Origin: JAXDMU01 sp963762435
GTDB taxonomy: Bacteria > Pseudomonadota > Alphaproteobacteria > ATCC43930 > CGMCC-115725
NCBI GenBank assembly: GCA_963762435.1
Contig: CAVXLN010000003.1
Coordinates: 633,271 to 697,270 of the forward strand
Direction of reading: 5' to 3'
Length of the DNA: 64,000 bases
The notes under the pieces are model-generated. The model was not told the DNA's origin. It ran no database searches and saw only the letters and a list, made by a program, of their open reading frames with translations. Both the position numbers and the translations under genes were made by a program. Below, piece after piece: positions 39,675 to 48,130 of this stretch; position 1 is the first letter of the stretch; each line of letters starts with the position of its first letter.

Positions 39675-40724
39675 TCAGGCCCCCACCGGAACCGGCTCGA
39701 CCCGGGTACCGGGCGGCAAGGGCGTCGGATCGACCAGCACGATGCCGGCCTCGACGCGCAGGCGGTATGTCGCGATCTTGTCGGTGAAGGGCGGCGGCGC
39801 GCAGCCATCCTCGGGCCGGAACTGGAAACCGTGCCAGGGGCAGGTGATGCAGCCATCGATGATGCGGCCTTCGCCGAGCGGGCCGTTCTGATGCGCACAG
39901 ACATTGACCACGGCCGAAAGCCGGCCCTCGTGGCGGAAAATCGCGATCCGCTCGCCTTTCTCGGGCGTCACGATGCGCGCCTGGCCTTCCGGGATGTCGG
40001 CGGCGGTGCCGGCCCGGAGCCATCCGGCCAATCCCGGCTCGGCGATGCGCTGATCCCGCATCCGTTCGCGCGCGGCAGCCAGGAGATGGAGAAACCCCAC
40101 GAGTGCCGCCGCTTCGCCCAGCAGCAGCGGCAGCAGCACCGTCCGGTCGCTCTGCATGGCGCCCAAGGCCACATGCATGATCAGCAGCGCATAGGCCGGA
40201 TAGACCAGCATATGGATCGCTTTCCAGACCGGCGGCCCGAGCAGCGCCAGCCAGAAATCATGGCTGGTCGCCGCCATCACGAAGAGGACGGCAAGCGCCG
40301 CGATACCGAGCGCCTCGAACGGAAAGCGGATGAAGCTCAGGTAATGCCAGTTGCTGAACAGCACCGAGACGAGCGGGTCGAGCTTGCCCTGGCCGTGATA
40401 CCAGTCGAGCACGAGATAGGCGTGGGTCAGAGCCACGCAGAAGGTCAGCACGCCGAAATGCCGGCGGTTATAGAGCAGCGGCAGGAAGCGCCGGTCGAGC
40501 CGCGCCAGCGGCCCGATCGAGAGGATGATGGTGACCATCAGGAAGGCCGCACCGCCCGCGGCGCGGATACGCTGGATTTCCCAGGTGACGGGCGGATCGG
40601 CCGGAAACAGCAGCGGCGCCAGGGCAAGATATGTGGCCACATAGAGCGCCAAGCCGCCCGCGAGCAGGGCGTCATAGGCCAGCTTGTGCCGGTTCCATTG
40701 GACCGCCCGAAAGCCGACGCTCAT
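39675..40724 (-). CDS. Ferric-reductase-like membrane protein fused to Rieske [2Fe-2S] domain
   Basis: The N-terminal 225 residues hold about six helices with paired histidines (LTHAYLVLDWYH, AIHMLVYPAYALLIMH) typical of ferric-reductase/MsrQ-like haem proteins. The C-terminal 110 residues are a Rieske domain with CAHQNGPLG and CPWHGFQF, i.e. the C-x-H and C-x2-H ligands. It can pass electrons between haem and a 2Fe-2S cluster. The electron donor and acceptor are unknown. The gene sits in a tight five-gene operon with two mini membrane proteins. Confidence 0.85.
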   Translation of the reverse strand: MSVGFRAVQWNRHKLAYDALLAGGLALYVATYLALAPLLFPADPPVTWEIQRIRAAGGAAFLMVTIILSIGPLARLDRRFLPLLYNRRHFGVLTFCVALTHAYLVLDWYHGQGKLDPLVSVLFSNWHYLSFIRFPFEALGIAALAVLFVMAATSHDFWLALLGPPVWKAIHMLVYPAYALLIMHVALGAMQSDRTVLLPLLLGEAAALVGFLHLLAAARERMRDQRIAEPGLAGWLRAGTAADIPEGQARIVTPEKGERIAIFRHEGRLSAVVNVCAHQNGPLGEGRIIDGCITCPWHGFQFRPEDGCAPPPFTDKIATYRLRVEAGIVLVDPTPLPPGTRVEPVPVGA

Positions 40725-40852
40725 CGCGCACTCGACTCGATTTCGGGCGATGGCGGCGGCCGCAGCAGCAAGGCCATGGCGAAGCCCAGCGCCACCAGCA
40801 CTGGCAGGACGACCCAGATGCGCCGATGCCAGCGCCGATGCGCCCGCCTCAT
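40721..40852 (-). CDS. 43-residue single-helix membrane protein
   Basis: The short ORF begins MRRAHRRWHRRI, an arginine- and histidine-rich head, then has one hydrophobic helix (WVVLPVLVALGFAMALLL) and a short tail. Its ATG overlaps the previous stop and its stop overlaps the next start, both as ATGA, strongly supporting translation. It is probably a small subunit of the ferric-reductase/Rieske complex. Confidence 0.7.
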   Translation of the reverse strand: MRRAHRRWHRRIWVVLPVLVALGFAMALLLRPPPSPEIESSAR

Positions 40853-41055
40853 CGCGGACCCTCGATGCCGCGCAGCAGGATATAAGGCCAGAGCCCGGCC
40901 GCCGCGGGCAGGATGAGCAGCCGAGCGCCGATCGTCACGGGACCGGGATGCGCCATGACGCGGCCGATGCCGGCCGTGACGAACCAGAGCGCCAGCACCA
41001 GCCCGATCGCGAGATAGAGCTCGATGCCGTCAACAATCAGCGTCGCTGCCTGCAT
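40849..41055 (-). CDS. 68-residue two-helix membrane protein, first gene of redox operon
   Basis: The 68-residue protein has two hydrophobic helices (IELYLAIGLVLALWFVTAGI and ARLLILPAAAGLWPYILL) with a short His-Pro loop. GAGGGAG lies upstream of the ATG at 41055. It overlaps the 43-residue gene by ATGA. Its conserved partner position suggests a small cofactor-binding or assembly subunit. Confidence 0.72.
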   Translation of the reverse strand: MQAATLIVDGIELYLAIGLVLALWFVTAGIGRVMAHPGPVTIGARLLILPAAAGLWPYILLRGIEGPR

Positions 41056-41095
41056 CGCCGGCTCCCTCGGAGGTGCCTCTCGACAGTAGCGCGTT

Positions 41096-42286
41096 TCATC
41101 GGGCGGGCAAACCACCGGTCCGGCGTTCGCTCGCCTGCGCTTCGCGCCCTGGCCCGCGCGGGGTGGAAGCGCGAGCCCAAGGGGTCGATTTGTACCACGC
41201 AACGAGCTCGGCCACAGCGAATGTCGCCGCGAACATGACGGCGTTGACGAGGATCTGCGACCAGAAACCGTCGCCGAGCACGTCGAAAGCGAGCGCTCCC
41301 AGATAAGCGAACACGATGCCCGACAGGAAGATCGAGAGCGATTGCCGGCCGCAGCGCGTGATCGGCATCGAGATCGGGCTTTCGAGCCAATGCAGCCGCC
41401 CGCGCAGCAGATATACCGCGACATAGGCCAGTGCGATGAAATGCAGATATTGCAGCGGATCGACCATGGTCTTGTCGGCATGGGCGAGGATCCACGCCTC
41501 GATCACGTCGAAGCCCGGCACGGTCTGGAAGATCGCAGGCACGCTCATGGCGAGACCGAAAACAAGAACGCCGGCCGCCGCCCAGAAGATCCGCCGATCG
41601 GCCGGCGGCGGGCGCACCCATTTGCTGCTGAGCGCGAAGCCGGAAAAGAACAGAAGCTGCCAGCAGAACGGGTCGAAGAACCAGCCGCGCGGCTCCGACG
41701 GCTCGTTCGGCAGGTTCCAGCCGAAATGATTGGCGAGGCCCCAGAGCAGGACCGACAGCACCGGCACGCACCAGGGATGCAGCTTCGATAGCGGCATCGC
41801 GATCGGCACCATCGCCAGCACCGCGATATAGACCGGCAGAATGTCGAGATAGTGCGGCACATAGCTGAGTGTCGCGATGCCGAGCAGCGCCGGCTGCGGC
41901 GAGCCGAAGAGGTAATCGAGCGCGAAGATCGTCACATAGCTGCCATCCTCGGTCGGGCCGAGCACCATGTCGGCGGTGACGGCGAGGGCCGCAATCAGCA
42001 CGACGATGACGAGCTGGGCGATATAGAGCTGCCAGATGCGCAGCAGGATGCGCGCCGTGCCGAGCGGCCAGCCATGCCGGCGATAGACGCCGCCGAATGC
42101 CAAGCCCACGGCATAGCCCGACACGAACACGAACATGTTGGCCGCGTCGCTGAAGCCGAAGCGCGCGGGGATCCAGTCGCTGAGCCAATCGCCGCGCGTG
42201 TGGCTTACCAGGATGATAAAGAGCGACAGCCCCCGGAAGAAATCCAGGCGCGGGTCGCGGATTTTAGGCGGGGCGGCAGCCGACAT
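41096..42286 (-). CDS. OpgC-like membrane acyltransferase
   Basis: This 396-residue protein has about ten hydrophobic segments and the OpgC opening RDPRLDFFRGLSLFIILVSH (residues 10-29) plus NMFVFVSGYAVGLAFG (about 50-65). OpgC transfers succinyl groups from succinyl-CoA to periplasmic glucans. Here it would modify surface or periplasmic glycans. A hydrophilic tail rich in Arg ends the protein. It lies 40 bases upstream of the redox operon on the same strand, perhaps in the same transcript. Confidence 0.85.
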   Translation of the reverse strand: MSAAAPPKIRDPRLDFFRGLSLFIILVSHTRGDWLSDWIPARFGFSDAANMFVFVSGYAVGLAFGGVYRRHGWPLGTARILLRIWQLYIAQLVIVVLIAALAVTADMVLGPTEDGSYVTIFALDYLFGSPQPALLGIATLSYVPHYLDILPVYIAVLAMVPIAMPLSKLHPWCVPVLSVLLWGLANHFGWNLPNEPSEPRGWFFDPFCWQLLFFSGFALSSKWVRPPPADRRIFWAAAGVLVFGLAMSVPAIFQTVPGFDVIEAWILAHADKTMVDPLQYLHFIALAYVAVYLLRGRLHWLESPISMPITRCGRQSLSIFLSGIVFAYLGALAFDVLGDGFWSQILVNAVMFAATFAVAELVAWYKSTPWARASTPRGPGREAQASERRTGGLPAR

Positions 42287-42789
42287 CTTGCCTCCGAAGC
42301 GCGGCAGGATCTTAGCCGCCCTTCCGAATGCGCTCCATGGAGGATTTTCGCTGTGCGGACTTGCCGCGCAGGCATGTAACTTTTTCAGCTGTCGCGCGAC
42401 GGGCTGCCTCGAGGATCAGCCGCGGCCGGCGCGCATGTAGCGGCGCTCGGGCCGGTAGGTCCACCAGATCCTGAAGGTGGAAAGGAGTCGTTCGAACCGT
42501 CGCCTGACCCGTGCCATTACCGCCGCCCTGCTCGCGCCCTTTGCCCGCCCCCGAATCGATCTTTGGGGATGCTGAGACAACGGATGAGAAGCTATCTCTA
42601 ATCCACGGCGGAATCAGGATAATACCATGGCAACATTGTGGCGGCGGCGATCGGTGGCGACCGTGTCGGAATTGCCACAGATGGCTCCGACGCAACGCCC
42701 CCGCGAGACCAATGCGGGAATAGGTTGCCGCCGCTTGGTCAAGCGCGCGCAGCCTGATAGTGTCGCCGCTGCAGCGCGGGAGACGAGAG
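42287..42789. other. Intergenic region with few features
   Basis: About 500 bases separate the divergent acyltransferase and O-methyltransferase. It contains the possible 33-residue ORF at 42416-42517 on the minus strand and an AT-richer stretch near 42580-42630 that probably carries the promoter for the methyltransferase-kup pair. No RNA gene or repeat is seen. Confidence 0.4.
42416..42517 (-). CDS. Possible 33-residue basic small protein
   Basis: The short ORF reads MARVRRRFERLL then STFRIWWTYRPERRYM and a short Gly/Arg end. The W-W-x-Y-R core with many arginines recalls DUF1127-like small proteins of alphaproteobacteria, which act in RNA or phosphate regulation. There is no clear ribosome site. 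Coding status is uncertain. Confidence 0.3.
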   Translation of the reverse strand: MARVRRRFERLLSTFRIWWTYRPERRYMRAGRG

Positions 42790-43452
42790 ATGGCGAACCG
42801 ACCGACAGCGTGGAGCGAGGCGGTAAAGGACTATCTGGCCGTCATGGGCGCGCGCGAAACGGCACCGATGCGGCATCTTCGCGAGAAGACCGCGCCGCTC
42901 GCCGAGGCCGGGATGCAGATCGGCCCGGATCAGGGCCAGTTCCTGGGCTTTCTGATCAAACTGACCGGGGCGCGCCGGGCGCTCGAGATCGGCACCTTCA
43001 CGGGATATTCGGCACTGGCTGTGGCAAGCGCCTTGCCGGCGGACGGCACGCTCATCTGCTGCGATGTCAGCGAGCGCTGGACCTCGATCGGGCGCCCGCA
43101 TTGGCGCGAGGCCGGCGTCGAGGGGAAGATCGATCTCCGATTGGCGCCGGCGACGGAGACGCTGTCGAAGCTCTTGGCCGAGGGTGCGGCGCATTCCTTC
43201 GATTTCGCCTTCATCGACGCCGACAAGACGAATTACGACGCTTATTACGAGGCGTGCCTCAAGCTGGTGCGGCCGGGCGGCCTCATTGCGATCGACAATG
43301 TGTTGTGGAGCGGTTCGGTCGCCGATCCCGCGAACACCAGCCCCGAAACGCTGGCGCTCAAGGCGCTCAATGCCAAGATCCAGAGCGATGAGCGCGTCGA
43401 CATGGCCCTCGTCTCGCTCGGCGACGGGCTCACGCTCGCCCGGCCGCGCTGA
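42790..43452 (+). CDS. O-methyltransferase, class I (CCoAOMT-like)
   Basis: The 220-residue protein has SAM motif I in RALEIGTFTGYSALAVA (about 62-78) and the metal-binding DADKTNYDAYYE (about 139-150) of divalent-metal catechol or caffeoyl-CoA methyltransferases. GGAGA precedes the ATG at 42790; a GTG at 42760 is an alternative. It lies 3 bases before kup and is likely co-transcribed. Confidence 0.87.
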   Translation: MANRPTAWSEAVKDYLAVMGARETAPMRHLREKTAPLAEAGMQIGPDQGQFLGFLIKLTGARRALEIGTFTGYSALAVASALPADGTLICCDVSERWTSIGRPHWREAGVEGKIDLRLAPATETLSKLLAEGAAHSFDFAFIDADKTNYDAYYEACLKLVRPGGLIAIDNVLWSGSVADPANTSPETLALKALNAKIQSDERVDMALVSLGDGLTLARPR

Positions 43453-43455
43453 GCG

Positions 43456-45378
43456 ATGAACGTAACCGACACGGCGGACTACGTCTCCCACGCAGTCGAG
43501 GAGCCGAAGCCGCATCATGGCCCGTGGTGGGTCGCCTCGATCACCGCCCTCGGCATCGTCTTCGGCGATATCGGCACCTCGCCGCTCTACGCGCTCAAGA
43601 TCGCGCTGGCCGCGACAGGGCATGACACGCCGACCCAGGTCGATGTGCTGGGCGTGGTCAGCCTGCTGGTCTGGGCGCTGACCATCGTAGTGGCGCTCAA
43701 ATATGTCATCCTCGTGCTGCGTGCCGACAATGAGGGCGAGGGCGGCATCCTGGCGCTCTTGTCGCTGGTCGCGACGGCACCGCGCTATGTCTCGCGCAAG
43801 CTGCCCTTCCTCTTGCTGCTCGGCATCTGCGGCGCAGGCCTGCTCTATGGCGATGGCGTGATCACGCCCGCCGTCTCGGTCCTGTCGGCAATGGAAGGCC
43901 TCAAGGTCGCCGCGCCGAGCTTCGAGCACTGGGTCCTGCCGGTGACACTCGTCATCCTGATCGCGCTGTTCCTGGTGCAGCGCCGCGGCACGGCCGAGAT
44001 CGGCCGCTGGTTCGGGCCGATCATGCTGGTCTGGTTCATCACCATCGGCGCCGCGGGGCTCTACGGCATCGCCCGCGAGCCGATGATCATCGAGGCGATC
44101 GACCCGCATCTCGGCATCGCCTACATGATCAACAACCCGACCGTCTCGTTCGGCGTGTTCGGCGCCGTGTTCCTGGCGCTCACCGGCGGCGAGGCGCTCT
44201 ATGCCGATATGGGCCATGTCGGCGCGCCCTCGATCCGGCGCGCCTGGTTCGGGCTGGTTTTCCCGGCGCTGCTCTTGAACTATTTCGGCCAGGGCGCGCT
44301 GATGATCTCGCAGCCCGACGCGATCGACAACCCGTTCTACAAACTGGTGCCGGCTTGGTTCCTGATACCGATGATCGCGCTTGCCGCGGCGGCCACCGTG
44401 ATCGCGAGCCAGGCGCTCATTTCCGGCGTCTTCTCGCTGACCCGCCAGGCGATCCAGATGCGCCTGTCGCCGCGCATGGTCGTGGTGCCGACCTCCAGCC
44501 GCGCCTATGGCCAGATTTATGTGTCGCTGGTGAATTGGGGGCTGATGGCGGCGACATTGGCCGTCGTCGTGATGTTCAAAACCTCGGACAATCTGGCGGC
44601 GGCCTACGGCATCGCGGTCTCGGGCACGATGCTGATCACAACGATCCTGCTCTATCGGATCATGCGCGACCAATGGCACTGGCCGGCCTATGTCGCGATC
44701 CCGGTCACGGTGCTCTTCGCCGCCATCGACGGTACGTTCTTCTCGGCGAATTGCCTCAAGATCGTCGAGGGCGGCTGGCTGCCGCTGGCGATCGGCGGCT
44801 TCATCGCCTTCACCATGATCTCGTGGCGCATCGGCAATATCGAGGTGCAGCAGCGGCTGGCCGAGAATTCCATCCCGTTCGAGGATTTCATCGGCCAGAT
44901 CGACCATGTCCTGGTCGCCCGCCTGCCCGGCACCGGCGTCTTCGTCACCCGCATGGCGGAGACCGCGTCGCCCATGATCCTGCATCATGTCGAGACCAAC
45001 CGCGTGCTCCATGAAGATGTCGTGCTCTTGACCGTCGTGCCGACCAAGCGCCCGCGCGTGCCGGCCTCGGAGCGTCTCGAGATCCAGGAGGTCGGCAACG
45101 GCTTCCACCGCGTCGTGATCCGGATCGGCTTCATGCAGCGACCCGACATCCCGACCGCGCTCCGCGGCTGCTCGCGCCTGGGGCTGAGCTTCGCCCAGGA
45201 CAATCTGCATTATTACATCGCGCATGAGAGCCTGGTGCGGCGAGCGAAGGATTCAGCGCTTTGGGGCCCGGTCTGGTTCGCGTTCAACATCATGCACCGC
45301 ATGGGCTTGCGCGCGTCCGACTATTTCAACCTGCCGCCCAAGATGGTGATGGAAGTAGGCTTCCGGCTCGAGATCTGA
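43456..45378 (+). CDS. kup: Kup potassium uptake transporter
   Basis: The 640-residue protein has the Kup signature GIVFGDIGTSPLYALK near residue 32-47, about twelve helices to residue 450 or so, ALTGGEALYADMGHVG, and a cytoplasmic tail. The length matches E. coli Kup (622). It imports K+ with protons. Start: the ATG at 43456 comes 3 bases after the upstream stop. Confidence 0.95.
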   Translation: MNVTDTADYVSHAVEEPKPHHGPWWVASITALGIVFGDIGTSPLYALKIALAATGHDTPTQVDVLGVVSLLVWALTIVVALKYVILVLRADNEGEGGILALLSLVATAPRYVSRKLPFLLLLGICGAGLLYGDGVITPAVSVLSAMEGLKVAAPSFEHWVLPVTLVILIALFLVQRRGTAEIGRWFGPIMLVWFITIGAAGLYGIAREPMIIEAIDPHLGIAYMINNPTVSFGVFGAVFLALTGGEALYADMGHVGAPSIRRAWFGLVFPALLLNYFGQGALMISQPDAIDNPFYKLVPAWFLIPMIALAAAATVIASQALISGVFSLTRQAIQMRLSPRMVVVPTSSRAYGQIYVSLVNWGLMAATLAVVVMFKTSDNLAAAYGIAVSGTMLITTILLYRIMRDQWHWPAYVAIPVTVLFAAIDGTFFSANCLKIVEGGWLPLAIGGFIAFTMISWRIGNIEVQQRLAENSIPFEDFIGQIDHVLVARLPGTGVFVTRMAETASPMILHHVETNRVLHEDVVLLTVVPTKRPRVPASERLEIQEVGNGFHRVVIRIGFMQRPDIPTALRGCSRLGLSFAQDNLHYYIAHESLVRRAKDSALWGPVWFAFNIMHRMGLRASDYFNLPPKMVMEVGFRLEI

Positions 45379-45387
45379 GAGATCCGG

Positions 45388-45618
45388 CTAAAGGTGCACG
45401 CCCTTGTCGAGCAGGATTGCCGTGTATTCCTGATAGGTCATGCCGAGCGCCTCGGCCCGGGCGAGACGGGCCAGCGCGATCTCGCGCGGTGGCGTTTTCC
45501 AGGCGGCCTGATGCGCCTTCTTCCAGCAGAAATGGACCCAGCTGATTCCAAGCGGCGGCTCTTCCAATGCCGGACCGCCATTGTGACCGATCTTGCCGTG
45601 GACCCCGGAACCATCCAT
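45388..45618 (-). CDS. Small protein with GHNGGP motif
   Basis: The 76-residue protein opens with MDGSGVHGKIGHNGGPALEE. I recall this N-terminus in small alphaproteobacterial hypotheticals. The rest is helical with several Trp residues (WVHFCWKKAHQAAW) and a C-terminal YQEYTAILL. It is divergent from the XRE-cupin regulator with only 46 bases between the start codons, so the two may share an operator. Confidence 0.65.
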   Translation of the reverse strand: MDGSGVHGKIGHNGGPALEEPPLGISWVHFCWKKAHQAAWKTPPREIALARLARAEALGMTYQEYTAILLDKGVHL

Positions 45619-45647
45619 GCCGCTGCCCCTTGCCGAAAGCCCATGAA

Positions 45648-45681
45648 TCCATAATAATAGATTTATGTCCATAACTATGGA
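45648..45681. promoter_or_regulatory. Probable operator of the XRE-cupin regulator
   Basis: TCCATA-AC-TATGGA (45668-45681) is a perfect 6-base inverted repeat overlapping the first codons of the regulator. A further TCCATA half-site lies at 45648-45653, exactly 20 bases upstream, about two helical turns. Binding here would block both divergent promoters. Confidence 0.55.
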
Positions 45682-46231
45682 TCGTGCGGCAGAGCGCCTC
45701 GCCGACCGGCTCCGGCTCGAACGGGAGCGGCGCGCTTGGACGCTGACGGATCTGGCCGAACGCGCCGGCGTCGCGCGCGCCACCATCAGCAAGATCGAGC
45801 GCTGCGAGGCGAGCCCGACCGCCATCGTGCTGTCGCGGCTCGCGGGCGCCTTCGATCTGACGCTCGCCGGATTGCTCGCGCGCGCCGAGGATGGCGCCGA
45901 TCGTCTGTCGCGCGCGTCCGACCAGCCGCTTTGGCGCGATCCGGCCACGGGATATCTGCGCCGGCAGATCTTCGAGCGGGCCGATCACCCCCTCGAACTC
46001 GTCCGCGTCGAGCTGCCGCCTGGTGCGCGGGTGGGCTTCCCGGCCGCCTCATACCGACGCATCCGGCAGCTCGTCTGGGTCATATCCGGCCGGCTCGTGA
46101 TCGAGGAGGCGGGCGAGCGCCGCCTGCTGGAAGCGGGCGATTGCCTTGCCTTTGGGCCGCCGGCCGACTCGGCCTTCATCAATGAGACGGACGCGCCCTG
46201 CACCTACCTGGTGATGGTGGCGCGTAGCTGA
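45665..46231 (+). CDS. XRE-family regulator with C-terminal cupin domain
   Basis: The 188-residue protein has an N-terminal helix-turn-helix (LTDLAERAGVARATISKIERCEASP, about residues 27-51) and a cupin barrel (about 105-185, LVWVISGRLVIEEAG and LEAGDCLAFGPP). This architecture senses a small ligand. The ATG at 45665 or that at 45677 may be used. The perfect palindrome across the start points to autorepression. Confidence 0.87.
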   Translation: MSITMDRAAERLADRLRLERERRAWTLTDLAERAGVARATISKIERCEASPTAIVLSRLAGAFDLTLAGLLARAEDGADRLSRASDQPLWRDPATGYLRRQIFERADHPLELVRVELPPGARVGFPAASYRRIRQLVWVISGRLVIEEAGERRLLEAGDCLAFGPPADSAFINETDAPCTYLVMVARS

Positions 46232-46234
46232 GGC

Positions 46235-46618
46235 TCAGGCGGGCGCGGCCTCGCTCGCCGGGAAATCGAGCTCGACCTTGGCGCCGTTCGGATCGAAGAA
46301 GAACATCTGCCAGAGACCACCGCCCGCCAGCTGCCTGAGATCATACTCGACGCCGCGCGCTTTCAGCCGCTCGACCGTGCCTTTGAGATCGGCGGCGGCG
46401 AAGGCCATATGGTCGAGCACGCCCGCGCGCTGCTCCGGCAGCGCGCGCCCACCCACGACATGAAGCACGGCACGGCCGCCGCAATAGAGCCACGCGCCGG
46501 GGAAATTGAAAGGCGGCCGCGGCCCGGCCTCGAGGCCGAGCAGATCGCCGTAGAAATCGACGGTGCGGTCGAGATCGTCGGTCAGGATCGTGAAATGTTC
46601 CATGCCGGTCGCGGCCAT
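46235..46618 (-). CDS. VOC-family (glyoxalase/extradiol-like) protein
   Basis: The 127-residue protein has paired beta-alpha-beta-beta-beta modules: MEHFTILTDDLDRTVDFYGDLLG and DHMAFAAADLKGTVERL, ending FFFDPNGAKVELDF. Candidate metal ligands are His8, the His of DHMAF (about 70) and Glu in KVELDF. It is last in the DsrE-SBP-VOC operon. Its reaction is unknown. Confidence 0.82.
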   Translation of the reverse strand: MAATGMEHFTILTDDLDRTVDFYGDLLGLEAGPRPPFNFPGAWLYCGGRAVLHVVGGRALPEQRAGVLDHMAFAAADLKGTVERLKARGVEYDLRQLAGGGLWQMFFFDPNGAKVELDFPASEAAPA

Positions 46619-46630
46619 GTCTCAAACTCC

Positions 46631-48130
46631 TTATTGCGCGAAACTCGTTCCGTCGAGCCGGATGATGCCGTCGGGAAAGACGTGGAGTCCCGAAAGCCGG
46701 CGCGTCATGCCGAAGATCGAGCGGGCATGGTAGAGATAGACGATCGGCACGTCCCGCGCCAAGAGCTCGACCGCCTCGTCATATTTGGCCTTGCGCGCCG
46801 CGACATCGGCTGTCGCCCGCGCTGCCGCCAGGATCGCCATCAGTTGGTCGCTGCAATAATGCCCGTCATTGCCGGCGGCCCCGCAGGCCAAGAGCGGCGA
46901 GATATTGAGATCGGGATCGACCCGCCCGCTCCAGCCCACGATATCGGCCTCGAAATCGCCGCGCCGGGCGCGGTCGAGCAGCGTGATGAACTCGCTCGCC
47001 ACCAGCTTCACCTCGATCCCGATCTCGGCCAGCATCGCCTGGATCATCTGCGCTTCCTGCTGCGCCAGCGGATCGCTCGGCACTAAAAGCTCGAAGCTCA
47101 GATGCGTGACGCCGGCCTCGGCGAGCTTGGCCTTGGCCGCCGCCGGGTCGGCCGCCGGCACCGGCAGCGCCTGGTCGTACCAGGGCGAGCTCGGCGCGAA
47201 AGGCTGGTTGCCGGCCTCGTACTTACCGTCGAAGGCGACCTCATTGAGAGCGCGGCGATCGATCGCGAGGCTGATCGCCTGGCGCACCAAAGGGTTCGAC
47301 GCGATCGCCGGCAGCGCCTTCGAGCCGTTGGCGAGATTGAAGGTGAGGCCGGAATAGCTGAGGCTCGGCCCGTCCGCGAGCGCCAGATCCTTGTTGGCGC
47401 CGATCTCGGCCACGGCGGTCGGCGGCAGCCGGTCGACGAGATCGACCTGGCCCGCCTTGAGATTGGTCAACCGCACCGTGCCGTCCGGCATGGGCAGGAA
47501 GATGATGCGGTCGAAATGGAAATCGGCCGCATGCCAATAAGCGGGATCGCGCTCCAGCACGATCCGGTCCTGCGACACGCGCTCGGCGAAGCGATAAGGG
47601 CCGGCGCAGACCGGATGCTGACCGAACTGCTCGCCCTCCGCCTCCACTGCCTTCGGGCTCACCATCATGCCGGCGCGGTCGGTGAAGAGCGCCAGCAGCG
47701 GTACTGACGGTTCCTTGAGATGCAGCACCACCGTCAGCGGCCCGGTCACCTCGACCGTGTCGAGAGCGGCAAGCTCGCTGCGCCGGCGCGAGCCCGGCAG
47801 GGTGAGCTCGCGCTCAAGATTGAACTTCACCGCCGCCGCATCGAAGGGCGTGCCGTCCTGAAAATGCACGCCCGCGCGAAGCGCCAGCGTCAGCGACCTT
47901 CCATCCGCCGACCAGTCCCACTTGGTCGCCAGCATCGGCACGATGGCGCCTTCGGTATCGATATCGACCAGCTTGTCGCAGACGGATTGCAGCACATGCC
48001 GTCCGACGAAGCTCCAATTCACCGCGGGATCGAGCGTGTCGGGATCGTCCTGCAGCGCAATGCGGAGATCCGCACCCGAGGCCGATCCCGCCGCAAACAG
48101 CAAGGCTGTCAGCAGCAGCGACCGGATCAT
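46631..48130 (-). CDS. ABC transporter substrate-binding protein, peptide/nickel family 5
   Basis: The 499-residue protein has a signal peptide (SLLLTALLFAAGSASGA) and the SBP_bac_5 pattern: LRIALQDDPDTLDPA, LTLALRAGVHFQDGTPFDAAAVKF (about 86-110), CAGPYRFAERV, and NPLVRQAISLAIDRRAL. It binds peptides or other oligomers in the periplasm. The start overlaps the DsrE stop (ATGA). There is no permease in its operon; the divergent dpp-like operon could serve it. Confidence 0.88.
   Translation of the reverse strand: MIRSLLLTALLFAAGSASGADLRIALQDDPDTLDPAVNWSFVGRHVLQSVCDKLVDIDTEGAIVPMLATKWDWSADGRSLTLALRAGVHFQDGTPFDAAAVKFNLERELTLPGSRRRSELAALDTVEVTGPLTVVLHLKEPSVPLLALFTDRAGMMVSPKAVEAEGEQFGQHPVCAGPYRFAERVSQDRIVLERDPAYWHAADFHFDRIIFLPMPDGTVRLTNLKAGQVDLVDRLPPTAVAEIGANKDLALADGPSLSYSGLTFNLANGSKALPAIASNPLVRQAISLAIDRRALNEVAFDGKYEAGNQPFAPSSPWYDQALPVPAADPAAAKAKLAEAGVTHLSFELLVPSDPLAQQEAQMIQAMLAEIGIEVKLVASEFITLLDRARRGDFEADIVGWSGRVDPDLNISPLLACGAAGNDGHYCSDQLMAILAAARATADVAARKAKYDEAVELLARDVPIVYLYHARSIFGMTRRLSGLHVFPDGIIRLDGTSFAQ

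Noticed and set aside
42739..45225. An 828-codon minus-strand frame rich in Asp, His and Arg
   Set aside because: It is antisense to kup and the methyltransferase, with the composition typical of a shadow frame.
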